43,626 bases of DNA from Myxococcales bacterium (GTDB lineage: Bacteria > Myxococcota_A > UBA9042 > GCA-2863065): contig JADMJS010000425.1 in assembly GCA_018780435.1 (NCBI GenBank), positions 1 through 43,626 on the forward strand, in the 5' to 3' direction. Numbering within the stretch: the stretch's first letter is position 1; each line of letters begins with the position of its first letter. Positions 8,350-15,253 of the stretch are shown one piece after another. The notes beneath the pieces were generated by a model. It was not told the DNA's origin. It did no database searches and saw nothing but the letters and a program-made list of their open reading frames with translations. Both the position numbers and the translations under genes were made by a program.

Positions 8350-10335
8350 CTAGTCCACGCCAACGAGATTGGCGTCGATCCCGGTGATCTGGAGCGCGAT
8401 GCTGGCGGCGTCGCCCACGCCGTCGCCGGACGTGTCGATGTCGTATTCGAGCGTGGACTCGAGGATGGTCTTGATGAGCTCCTTCGGGACTGGGAGCCCG
8501 TCCGGCGGCAGGTTGTCGATGGCGACGAAGAGCGCCTCTTTCGTGATCGCGCCACCGAGGACGCCGGTGAAGCCCGTCACGCCATTCGGCCCCGAGGTCA
8601 CGGTGGCGTCGAGGCGCGCGGCGTAGACGACGACGTCGAGGGTCACGCCTTGAATCGGGATGGAGAAGGGGATCTGGCTCGCGTTGGAGCCGGCCTTGAG
8701 CTCAGCGCCGCTCAGAGTCGCCGGGAGCGAGAAGCGCGCATGACAGGTCGAATCGAAGCTGGCGCTCTGCACGACGTAGTCGCACACGGCGGCTGAGACG
8801 TCGCAGCCGGGATCGGACGCGTCACCTTGATAGAGCGTGAGGTCGAAGGCCCCGGTGGTGTCGGCGGGCAGGTTCACCAGCAAGATGATGCTGCCCCCAG
8901 CGACGGCGTCCGCGAGCGCGCTGTTGGCGAGCCCCGCCAGCACGCTGAAGCTGTTGTGGACGCCGCCCGAACACGACCCCGAGGGCGAACACGTCGCCGG
9001 GTCGCTGTCGAGATCGAGCGCGGTGCCGAGCTTCGCGTCGGTCGAGATCTGGATGGTCGCGACCTTCGCCGCATCGCCGACGGGGACCGGGCAATTGCAG
9101 TCGGTGGTGTCGGCCTTGCAGAGGCCGGCGACACACACGTCGCCTGTGCTGCACGCGAGGCCGTCATCGCAGGGCCCGCCGTCGACGGGCGACGTGACGC
9201 AGCCCGAACCGAGCACGCAGCTGTCTTTGGTGCACGGGTTTCCGTCGTCGCAGACCACGGGCGCGCCCGCACAGGTCCCGTCCGAGCAGGTGTCGGTCCC
9301 CGTGCAGAGGTTGCCGTCGTCGCACGGGCCCGCCGCGTTCACGTAGGAGCAGTCCGTGGTGACCGGATCGCAGCTATCGGCCGTACACGGGTCGCCGTCG
9401 TCGCAGACGTTCGTCTCGCCGAGGCAGCAGGGCGACTCGGTGGGCAGGTTGGCGCAGCCGACGCCAGCGACGCAGGCGTCGATGGTGCACGCATTGCCGT
9501 CGTCACAGGTGGTCTCGGCGCCACCCGCGCAGGCACCCGCGAGGCAAGTGCCTCCCGAGATGCACGGGTCGTCGTTCTCGCAGAGGATCCCGTCAGACGC
9601 CGGCGCCGTCTTGCAGCCGTCCTGGACGCAGCCCTCCACCGTGCAGGGATCGCCATCGTCGCAGTCAAGCGGCGGCCCCACGCACTCGCCGAGGAGGCAG
9701 AGGTCCGGCCCGGTGCACGGCGCCCCGTCGTCGCACTCGGCCTCGATGGCGGCCGAGATGCAGCCGACCTCGGGATCGCACACGTCGGCTGTACACGGGT
9801 TCGTGTCGTCGCAGGGCATGGGGGTGTTGCCGAAGCAGATGCCCGCTTTGCAGGACTCGCCCACCGTGCAGGCGTCGCCGTCGTCGCAGAGCCCGGAGAC
9901 CCGGTCGGCCCACGCCCTCGACCCTGCGTCCGCCGCACAGAGCTGGCAGTCATTTTGAGGGTTGATGAGCCCGTCCGAATAACACTGGCCGCCGATGAAA
10001 CACTGGCCGGGCGCCACATCCCACTCGCACTCGCCCGCGTCGCACCGATCGATCGTGCAGTCGATCTCGTCTTCGCAGTCGACGTCGGCTTGACAGGAGA
10101 CGACCGGGTCTACGTCGGGCGGAACTCCGGTCGTATCCTCCGCGCCGCCGTCATCGCTGCCCGTCGTATCGGGGGTGACGTCCGAAGTGGTGCCGTCCGA
10201 CCCGCCGACCTCACTCATCACGTCGGCGAGAGCAGAGTTGGAATCAGCTTCGTGGCACGCCGTCAGCGTGACCAAGGCCCCCGCCGAGAGGAGCAGAATC
10301 GTTTGTGACTTCAATGACTTCACGACGGACCTCAT
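8350..10335 (-). CDS. Cysteine-repeat (DDGxxCT) lipoprotein with unassigned C-terminal domain
   Basis: 661 residues. The signal peptide ends in L-T-A-C (C27), followed by an Asp/Thr/Gly linker to about residue 80. Residues about 83-412 are cysteine-rich repeats of about 15-30 residues built around CDDGDPCT-like cores with flanking C-x(4-6)-G-C. These should form many disulfides outside the cytoplasm and act as a rigid stalk. From about 413 to 661 the composition changes to a beta-rich domain that I do not recognise; it contains HNSFSVLAGLANSAL, IPFSIPIQGVTLDVVVYAAR and a late D-T-S-G-D-G-V-G-D acidic loop that might bind calcium. Its ATG overlaps the TGA of the upstream gene (ATGA at 10332-10335), and 49 bases separate it from the MEMO gene downstream. 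The function is unknown; a stalk-plus-head surface protein is the inference. Confidence 0.85.
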   Translation of the reverse strand: MRSVVKSLKSQTILLLSAGALVTLTACHEADSNSALADVMSEVGGSDGTTSDVTPDTTGSDDGGAEDTTGVPPDVDPVVSCQADVDCEDEIDCTIDRCDAGECEWDVAPGQCFIGGQCYSDGLINPQNDCQLCAADAGSRAWADRVSGLCDDGDACTVGESCKAGICFGNTPMPCDDTNPCTADVCDPEVGCISAAIEAECDDGAPCTGPDLCLLGECVGPPLDCDDGDPCTVEGCVQDGCKTAPASDGILCENDDPCISGGTCLAGACAGGAETTCDDGNACTIDACVAGVGCANLPTESPCCLGETNVCDDGDPCTADSCDPVTTDCSYVNAAGPCDDGNLCTGTDTCSDGTCAGAPVVCDDGNPCTKDSCVLGSGCVTSPVDGGPCDDGLACSTGDVCVAGLCKADTTDCNCPVPVGDAAKVATIQISTDAKLGTALDLDSDPATCSPSGSCSGGVHNSFSVLAGLANSALADAVAGGSIILLVNLPADTTGAFDLTLYQGDASDPGCDVSAAVCDYVVQSASFDSTCHARFSLPATLSGAELKAGSNASQIPFSIPIQGVTLDVVVYAARLDATVTSGPNGVTGFTGVLGGAITKEALFVAIDNLPPDGLPVPKELIKTILESTLEYDIDTSGDGVGDAASIALQITGIDANLVGVD

Positions 10336-13300
10336 TGCAAACCGCCGGTGACGAGGGTCTGGCCGGGCGCGCGCACCACCTCGTTCGGAGCGATGGCGAT
10401 GCTCACGCCGCTCACGTCGAGCGCCGGGAGCGGGAAAGACGCGAGCGACTCGCCGGAGAGGCTGCCGAGCAGCGCCGGCACCAGGGTCTCGTTCACGAGC
10501 CCAGCGACGGTCGCCTCTGAGCCCACCAGGTTCTCTTGGAGCACGGTCACGTCGCTCTGCACCTCGTCGATCTCCGTGAGCGCAATCCCGATCTCACCGT
10601 CCTTCACCTCGAACACGATCTGCGTTGTCAGGGAGACGTGCATGACCACGTCCATCGGCTGGCCGAGGAGGTTGAGCGACGCCCGAATCTCCAAATCGCC
10701 GATGTGCACCTTGGCCGTACCGCTCGACCCGCAGTCCGAGATGACGGGCGCGAGTCGAGCCGAGACGGCGACGTCGAGCCCGGTGATCCCATAGGCCGAC
10801 ACGTCGACGCCCGCGAGCAGCTCGGGCGGCACGTCGAACTCGAGGAATCCACCGCGCCACGCGGCGTAGAGGACCTCATTGATGAGGTCGTCGGTCAGCA
10901 CGAGCTCAAGGGGGTTCGCCTTCTGAAACGCGAGCGCGAAGCCCCCGGCGCCGCAATTGCCGCGAATGACCGATCCGAGGTTGTCGTACGGCGTCACCTT
11001 GTTCGCCACGTAGGCGCCCCCACGCAGCCCGAGCGCGAGCCCCTGCGGTTTGGTCACCACCGAGTCGAAGTCCGTGATGACCTGCACCGCGACGGGCGGC
11101 GCCGTCGGATCGAAGCTCGGCAGGTTGAAGTCGAAGGACAGCGCGAGGCCGTTCAGGGCGTCCGCCACGAGCGGTCCGATCGCGTCCTTCAAGGCCCCTT
11201 CGAAGGAGTCCTCGATGCCGCCCTTGAATGCTGGGATGATGGCGTTGACGATAGGCGAGAGGAGACTGCCGAGCAGTCCATTGAGATCGACCTTCGGATC
11301 GCTCATGGACACATTGACGGTGCCGACGGTCGCCGTGAGCTCATGGGCGGGATTGACCCCGAGCGCCACGAGGGCGGAGGCGGTCAAGGTGTCGATGGTC
11401 AAGGTCCCGGACGCACTGGGATAGTAGATGCAGCCGAGGAACGTGCAGGCGATGGTCTTGCCCTCGGCGTTCAGATTTCCCTTCAGGTTCTTGATGACCA
11501 CGGTGACCTGCAGACCGCCGTCCACGAGGCTGACCGAGACCGTCGGGGCGCTGTAGGTGACGTTGCTGAGGAAGACCTTGTGGGTGCTCGCATCGAGCAC
11601 GGGGCTCGGGATGGCGCCCGCGATGTCGATGCCGCCCACGAGGTTCTGAAAGACGGCTTCGAGTGTCTTGATGGCCTCCGCCGACAGCCAGATGCCGAGG
11701 GCCTTGTCCGCCATCCCGGCTTTCGGAGCAGTCGGGAGCGCGAGGACCGTAGACCAGTGGTAGCCCTGAACGACGCGCCGAGTCGCGCCGAGTGCGTCGA
11801 CCGCTTCGATGACGAGCGTGTTGCCGCCGACCGTCGCGGGGATGGCCTGGGAGAAGGTCCCGTCGGGCGCCACCGCCGCGAGCATTCCGCCCACCGTCAG
11901 CGACGTGATTGGCCCCGCGCCGCTCGTGACCGACCCGGTCACCACGACCGTCGGCTCGTTCGCGACGCCCTGAATCGTGGCCCCACGAAGCGGGTACGTG
12001 ACGACGATGTCCGGGCGACAGGCGTTCGACACGATAAGCGTGAAGCGACAGCCGTCTTCGGCGTCGCAGGTGTCCGTCGTGCAGACGTTTGCGTCGTCGC
12101 AGACGACCGTGTCCCCGCGGCAAACGCCGTCCTCGCAGGTGTCGTCGGCCGTGCAGACGGTCCCGTCCGAACACGCGTCCGTATTCGCCGGGTTACTGCA
12201 GCCCGAGGCCGGATTGCAGTCGTCATCGGTGCAGGGGTTGTCGTCACTGCAATTCGTGACGAAGCCGCCCGCCTGGCAGAGGCCACCGGAGCACATGTCG
12301 CCGTAGAGGCACGCGTTCCCGTCGTCGCATGGCGCTTCGTTCGAGACTTGGTAAGCGCCCGTGATCGGGTCGCAGAACTCGTCCGTACACGGGTTGCCGT
12401 CGTCGTTCATCGCGGGCATGCCTCGGCAGAACCCACCGCCGCACACGTCGTTCATGGTGCACTTGTCGCCGTCGTCACAGGGATCGGCGTTGCCTGGATA
12501 GACGCAGCCCTTTTGGGGAACGCAGCTCTCGTCAGTACACGGGTTGTCGTCCGTGCAGAGCGCCGCGATGGGGGCGTGGACGCACCCGCCGCTGGGCTTG
12601 CAGCCGTCGGCCGTGCAGGCATCACCGTCGTCACACCCATTGGCGGCGCCAGCGCGACAAAGCCCCGCGTCGCACGTGTCGCCGCTGGTGCAGGCGTCCC
12701 CGTCGTCACACGGACCGGCGGTCGGCGAATGAGAGCAGGCGCCTGCGTTACAGGCGTCGGCCGTGCAGGGGTTACCGTCGCTACACGCGGGGGCGCCGCC
12801 AACACAGCTCCCGGCCTTGCAGGTGTCGTTCACCGTGCAGATGTCCCCGTCATCACAGACGATCCCCGGCGCGCTCGATGGCGACGCCGAGCAAGTTCCG
12901 GTCGCCGGGTTGCAGGCGTCGGCCGTACATGGGTTCCCGTCGGCGCAGTCCTTGAGGCGACCCGTGCAGGCACCTGAGACGCAGACGTCCTCCGACGTAC
13001 ACGCGCTCCCGTCGTCACAGGCCTCGCCATCCCAGTGCGACAGCGCCGTGCGGCTCACGCTGATGATGCAACGCAGGCACGGGCTCCCATCGGGCCCATC
13101 GAGGTTGTCCCAGCACTCGCCCTCCACGGCGCACTGGTCGGGGGCGCAGTCGCCGCCGTTCTCTGAGGCGTCCGGTTCAGGGGCGTCCGCCGAGTTCGGC
13201 GCGTCACCCTGGAGGGTGTCGTCGTCGCCGTCACCCGCGCCGGGAAGTTCGGCGCCGCTCGTCGAGTCTCCCCCGGCGTCGCCGCGCGCGTCTCCGAAAG

Positions 13301-13400
13301 CCAGCGTCGGTCCCGACGCGTCATGGGTGCTACAGGCGGCCAACAGGACCACGAGCACTCCCGCGAAGGGGCTCAGCTTAGACAGCAGGGACATCCGCAT
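10332..13400 (-). CDS. Cysteine-repeat lipoprotein with BPI/TULIP-like C-terminal region
   Basis: About 1,022 residues from the ATG at 13400, chosen because GAGG lies about 6 bases upstream and the signal peptide is then compact (lipobox L-A-A-C, C23). An ATG at 13442 would add 14 uncharacteristic residues. Residues about 80-455 are DDGxxCT cysteine repeats like those of the next gene. Residues about 460-550 resemble an Ig-like/bacterial beta-sandwich module. From about 550 the sequence alternates amphipathic strands and helices. Two similar halves carry long helices near 685-730 and near the end (VNETLVPALLG, then FPLPALDVSG), as in BPI/LBP-type TULIP lipid-binding proteins. That fold call is by eye. 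It is the first gene of the putative four-lipoprotein operon, and no clear sigma70 promoter was identified upstream. Confidence 0.82.
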   Translation of the reverse strand: MRMSLLSKLSPFAGVLVVLLAACSTHDASGPTLAFGDARGDAGGDSTSGAELPGAGDGDDDTLQGDAPNSADAPEPDASENGGDCAPDQCAVEGECWDNLDGPDGSPCLRCIISVSRTALSHWDGEACDDGSACTSEDVCVSGACTGRLKDCADGNPCTADACNPATGTCSASPSSAPGIVCDDGDICTVNDTCKAGSCVGGAPACSDGNPCTADACNAGACSHSPTAGPCDDGDACTSGDTCDAGLCRAGAANGCDDGDACTADGCKPSGGCVHAPIAALCTDDNPCTDESCVPQKGCVYPGNADPCDDGDKCTMNDVCGGGFCRGMPAMNDDGNPCTDEFCDPITGAYQVSNEAPCDDGNACLYGDMCSGGLCQAGGFVTNCSDDNPCTDDDCNPASGCSNPANTDACSDGTVCTADDTCEDGVCRGDTVVCDDANVCTTDTCDAEDGCRFTLIVSNACRPDIVVTYPLRGATIQGVANEPTVVVTGSVTSGAGPITSLTVGGMLAAVAPDGTFSQAIPATVGGNTLVIEAVDALGATRRVVQGYHWSTVLALPTAPKAGMADKALGIWLSAEAIKTLEAVFQNLVGGIDIAGAIPSPVLDASTHKVFLSNVTYSAPTVSVSLVDGGLQVTVVIKNLKGNLNAEGKTIACTFLGCIYYPSASGTLTIDTLTASALVALGVNPAHELTATVGTVNVSMSDPKVDLNGLLGSLLSPIVNAIIPAFKGGIEDSFEGALKDAIGPLVADALNGLALSFDFNLPSFDPTAPPVAVQVITDFDSVVTKPQGLALGLRGGAYVANKVTPYDNLGSVIRGNCGAGGFALAFQKANPLELVLTDDLINEVLYAAWRGGFLEFDVPPELLAGVDVSAYGITGLDVAVSARLAPVISDCGSSGTAKVHIGDLEIRASLNLLGQPMDVVMHVSLTTQIVFEVKDGEIGIALTEIDEVQSDVTVLQENLVGSEATVAGLVNETLVPALLGSLSGESLASFPLPALDVSGVSIAIAPNEVVRAPGQTLVTGGLQ

Positions 13401-13588
13401 GACTACCTCACTCGACCGGGTGGACCAAGCGGCGGTCCGCATCGCAGTCTACCGCGCCGACGGGGTGCCATGCCAGCGAGTCCCGGAGCGCCCGACGAAA
13501 GGCGACCTCGGCCAACGCGCCCATCAGAGTCCCGTGCTGCTCGTTCGCGTGACTGCGCCAGAAAGTTTCAGAAAGGCGCGAAAGGTAC

Positions 13589-13617
13589 TTGACCACCCTG
13601 GGGGCACTGCCTAGTAT
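13589..13617 (+). promoter_or_regulatory. Sigma70-type promoter for the tRNA island
   Basis: A -35 box TTGACC (13589-13594) and a -10 box TAGTAT (13612-13617) are separated by exactly 17 bases. Transcription would start near 13624, about 12 bases before tRNA-Ser(UGA). It is the best housekeeping-type promoter I found in the window. A G-rich run lies in the spacer. Confidence 0.8.
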
Positions 13618-13635
13618 CCGCCCGCCTCCACCCCC

Positions 13636-13720
13636 GGAGGGGTGGCCGAGCGGTTTAAGGCAGCGGTCTTGAAAACCGCCGTAGGGAAACCTACCGTGGG
13701 TTCGAATCCCACCTCCTCCG
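13636..13720 (+). tRNA. tRNA-Ser (anticodon UGA)
   Basis: A class II tRNA with a long variable arm. The acceptor GGAGGGG pairs with CTCCTCC (one G-U pair), the anticodon loop reads CTTGAAA, and the T arm is GTGGG-TTCGAAT-CCCAC. The CCA end is not encoded (CCG follows). It is the first gene behind the promoter at 13589. Confidence 0.97.
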
Positions 13721-13724
13721 CCGT

Positions 13725-13744
13725 CGCACTGGGGCGCCAGTGCG
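13725..13744. terminator. 8-bp hairpin after tRNA-Ser(UGA), possible weak terminator
   Basis: CGCACTGG (13725-13732) pairs perfectly with CCAGTGCG (13737-13744) around GGCG. A T-enriched stretch (CGTGTTGTTTG) follows. It could terminate the first tRNA transcript or act as a processing or attenuation signal before the next tRNA. The T tract is interrupted by G, so full termination is doubtful. Confidence 0.4.
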
Positions 13745-13766
13745 CGTGTTGTTTGAAATCACGTAC

Positions 13767-13862
13767 GGAGAGCTGACCGAGTGGCCGAAGGTGCTCGCCT
13801 GCTAAGCGAGTGTAGGGGTAATTTGGCCCTTACCGGGGGTTCGAATCCCCCGCTCTCCGCCA
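13767..13862 (+). tRNA. tRNA-Ser (anticodon GCU)
   Basis: The acceptor GGAGAGC pairs with GCTCTCC, the anticodon stem is CTCGC/GCGAG and the loop is CTGCTAA. The long variable arm (about 23 bases) is typical of serine tRNAs. The CCA end is encoded at 13860-13862. It reads AGC/AGU codons. Confidence 0.97.
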
Positions 13863-13937
13863 TGACTGGTAAACATTGACGTAACGCTGTGAAACCGCAC
13901 AACGTGAGTCGATAACATGATCCGAAAACGACCCAAC

Positions 13938-14014
13938 GCGCTCATAGCTCAGCTGGATAGAGCAATGGCCTACGAAGCCATAGGTCAGAGGTTCGAATCC
14001 TCTTGAGCGCACCA
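13938..14014 (+). tRNA. tRNA-Arg (anticodon ACG), copy 1
   Basis: The acceptor GCGCTCA pairs with TGAGCGC, the anticodon loop is CTACGAA (ACG) and the T arm is AGAGG-TTCGAAT-CCTCT. CCA is encoded at 14012-14014. In bacteria A34 of this tRNA must be deaminated to inosine by TadA to read CGU, CGC and CGA. The tadA ATG begins 18 bases downstream. Confidence 0.97.
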
Positions 14015-14032
14015 ACCTCGGATCAAGCCTTC

Positions 14033-14479
14033 ATGGACCTCGCTCTCGATTTGGCTGCCTCGGCAGCGAACGAGGGCGAGATTCCGGTGGGCGCCGTGGT
14101 CGTCCTGGACTCGATCGTCATTGGTCGAGGACAAGATGCACGGGAGCGCACTCAGGACCCAACCGCGCATGCCGAGGTGCTCGCACTTCGAGAGGCATCC
14201 GCGAGAATGGGGTCTTGGAGGCTTCCGGGCTCCACGTTGTACGTGACCTTAGAACCTTGTGTCTTGTGCGTCGGCGCCATGCTCGCCGCACGCGTCGACA
14301 GGGTCGTTTACGGGGCCGCCAGCCCCAAGTCGGGTGCCATCGAGTCACTCGTGATGCTGGCGGAGCTACCGGGTTACAATCACGCGCTTCGGGTACGAAG
14401 CGGTGTTCGCTCGGACGAAGCAGGCGTGCTCCTCCAAGCGTTTTTTGACAAGTTGAGAACACGCTCCAAGTCCCGATGA
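14033..14479 (+). CDS. tadA: tRNA-specific adenosine deaminase TadA
   Basis: This zinc hydrolase converts A34 to inosine in tRNA-Arg(ACG). The sequence shows PVGAVVV, the H-A-E zinc/proton-shuttle motif and E-P-C-V-L-C, which provides the two zinc cysteines, so the deaminase site is complete. From the ATG at 14033 the product is 148 residues. Its M-D-L-A-L-D-L-A start aligns with an internal methionine region of E. coli TadA, so the usual first helix is slightly shortened. An upstream TTG at 14003 would add 10 residues but lies inside tRNA-Arg(ACG), and 3' processing of that tRNA would remove it. No Shine-Dalgarno sequence is visible before either start. The neighbourhood (tadA, SRP RNA, dnaX, recR) is widespread in bacteria. 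Confidence 0.93.
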   Translation: MDLALDLAASAANEGEIPVGAVVVLDSIVIGRGQDARERTQDPTAHAEVLALREASARMGSWRLPGSTLYVTLEPCVLCVGAMLAARVDRVVYGAASPKSGAIESLVMLAELPGYNHALRVRSGVRSDEAGVLLQAFFDKLRTRSKSR

Positions 14480-14592
14480 CGTCGTCGACCCCGGTCGAAG
14501 GCACGTCGAGACCTAGGTCAGGGGTCGGCCCCCTGCAGGAGCGTGGTGAAGCCGAAGGCGTCTCCGCGAGGAGCGCCCTCGGTAAGTGACAC

Positions 14593-14679
14593 GGAGAGGT
14601 GTCCGAGTGGCCGAAGGAGCCTGACTCGAAATCAGGTGTGGCGGCAACGTCACCGTGGGTTCGAATCCCACCCTCTCCG
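14593..14679 (+). tRNA. tRNA-Ser (anticodon CGA)
   Basis: The acceptor GGAGAGG pairs with CCTCTCC, the anticodon loop is CTCGAAA, there is a long variable arm, and the T arm is GTGGG-TTCGAAT-CCCAC. CCA is not encoded. It reads UCG. Confidence 0.96.
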
Positions 14680-14778
14680 CCCGTTCGCACGACCACGATG
14701 TACTCTCCCGTCGCGGCAGGCCGACCTAGCGTCGGCTGCCCCGATGGACCGTACGGCGAGGTTCGTGCCGACGAAAAC

Positions 14779-14869
14779 GGAGAGCTGACCGAGTGGCCGA
14801 AGGTGCACGACTGGAAATCGTGTGTAGCGACACAAATCGCTACCGAGGGTTCGAATCCCTCGCTCTCCG
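14779..14869 (+). tRNA. tRNA-Ser (anticodon GGA)
   Basis: The acceptor GGAGAGC pairs with GCTCTCC, the anticodon stem is CACGA/TCGTG and the loop is CTGGAAA. The variable arm is long and the T arm is GAGGG-TTCGAAT-CCCTC. CCA is not encoded. It reads UCC/UCU. Only 21 bases separate it from the SRP RNA, so joint transcription is likely. Confidence 0.96.
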
Positions 14870-14890
14870 CCGACCGACCCCGCCGCGTTT

Positions 14891-14994
14891 GCGGTCAGTG
14901 ACGGGTCGCGCAAGAGTGGCGCCGCAACCCCGCCAGGCCCGGAAGGGAGCAACGGTAGTGGCAAAGCTTTGTGCGCGGCCCGGTCAGTGCCCGC
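14891..14994 (+). ncRNA. ffs: Signal recognition particle RNA (small bacterial 4.5S type)
   Basis: The diagnostic domain IV apical hairpin is present: GCCAGGCCCGGAAGGGAGCA (14932-14951) carries the GGAA tetraloop, followed by the AACGGTAG asymmetric loop. The two ends pair into a long rod: GCGG (14891-14894) with CCGC (14991-14994), then a mostly paired helix through 14912/14972. This gives an RNA of about 104 bases, the normal size for small SRP RNAs without an Alu domain. The boundaries are estimated from pairing. Its place just before dnaX matches many other bacteria. Confidence 0.9.
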
Positions 14995-15031
14995 AAACCG
15001 GCGGGTCAGGTCACCCCCATCCCATCTACAC

Positions 15032-15105
15032 GCGCTCGTAGCTCAGCTGGATAGAGCAATGGCCTACGAAGCCATAGGTCAGAGGTTCGAATCCTCTCGA
15101 GCGCA
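15032..15105 (+). tRNA. tRNA-Arg (anticodon ACG), copy 2
   Basis: It differs from copy 1 (13938-14011) at only two places in the mature body: acceptor position 7 A to G and its partner T to C, a compensated base pair. CCA is not encoded (CTT follows), unlike copy 1. It is also a TadA substrate. No recognisable feature other than the dnaX ribosome site lies between it and dnaX. Confidence 0.97.
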
Positions 15106-15253
15106 CTTTTCACTCCCCAGCGCGGGCCGCGACGCGGCTAGCGCCTCTTCCCCACTCGACGTATTGGCCCCGAGCGCCTAAGCTGGCGCCCTTCGCCCCT
15201 GGTCGCGCGTTCAGCGCCTCGGGCCCGTTGACTCCTCGAATCGAAGGTGTCGC

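Noticed and set aside
10536..12977. An 813-codon plus-strand ORF and similar long plus-strand ORFs (5923-7311, 8827-10308)
   Set aside because: They are antisense to convincing minus-strand lipoprotein genes with signal peptides and repeats. Their products are Arg/Ala/Val-rich with no domain logic, a known effect of high GC.
13863..13937. A TTGACG sequence as a promoter for tRNA-Arg copy 1
   Set aside because: No -10 hexamer occurs at 16-18 bases; the only A/T-rich candidate, GATAAC, is 29 bases away.
14118..14696. A 192-codon minus-strand ORF across tadA and tRNA-Ser(CGA)
   Set aside because: It runs through a tRNA gene and opposite a gene with a full deaminase motif set.
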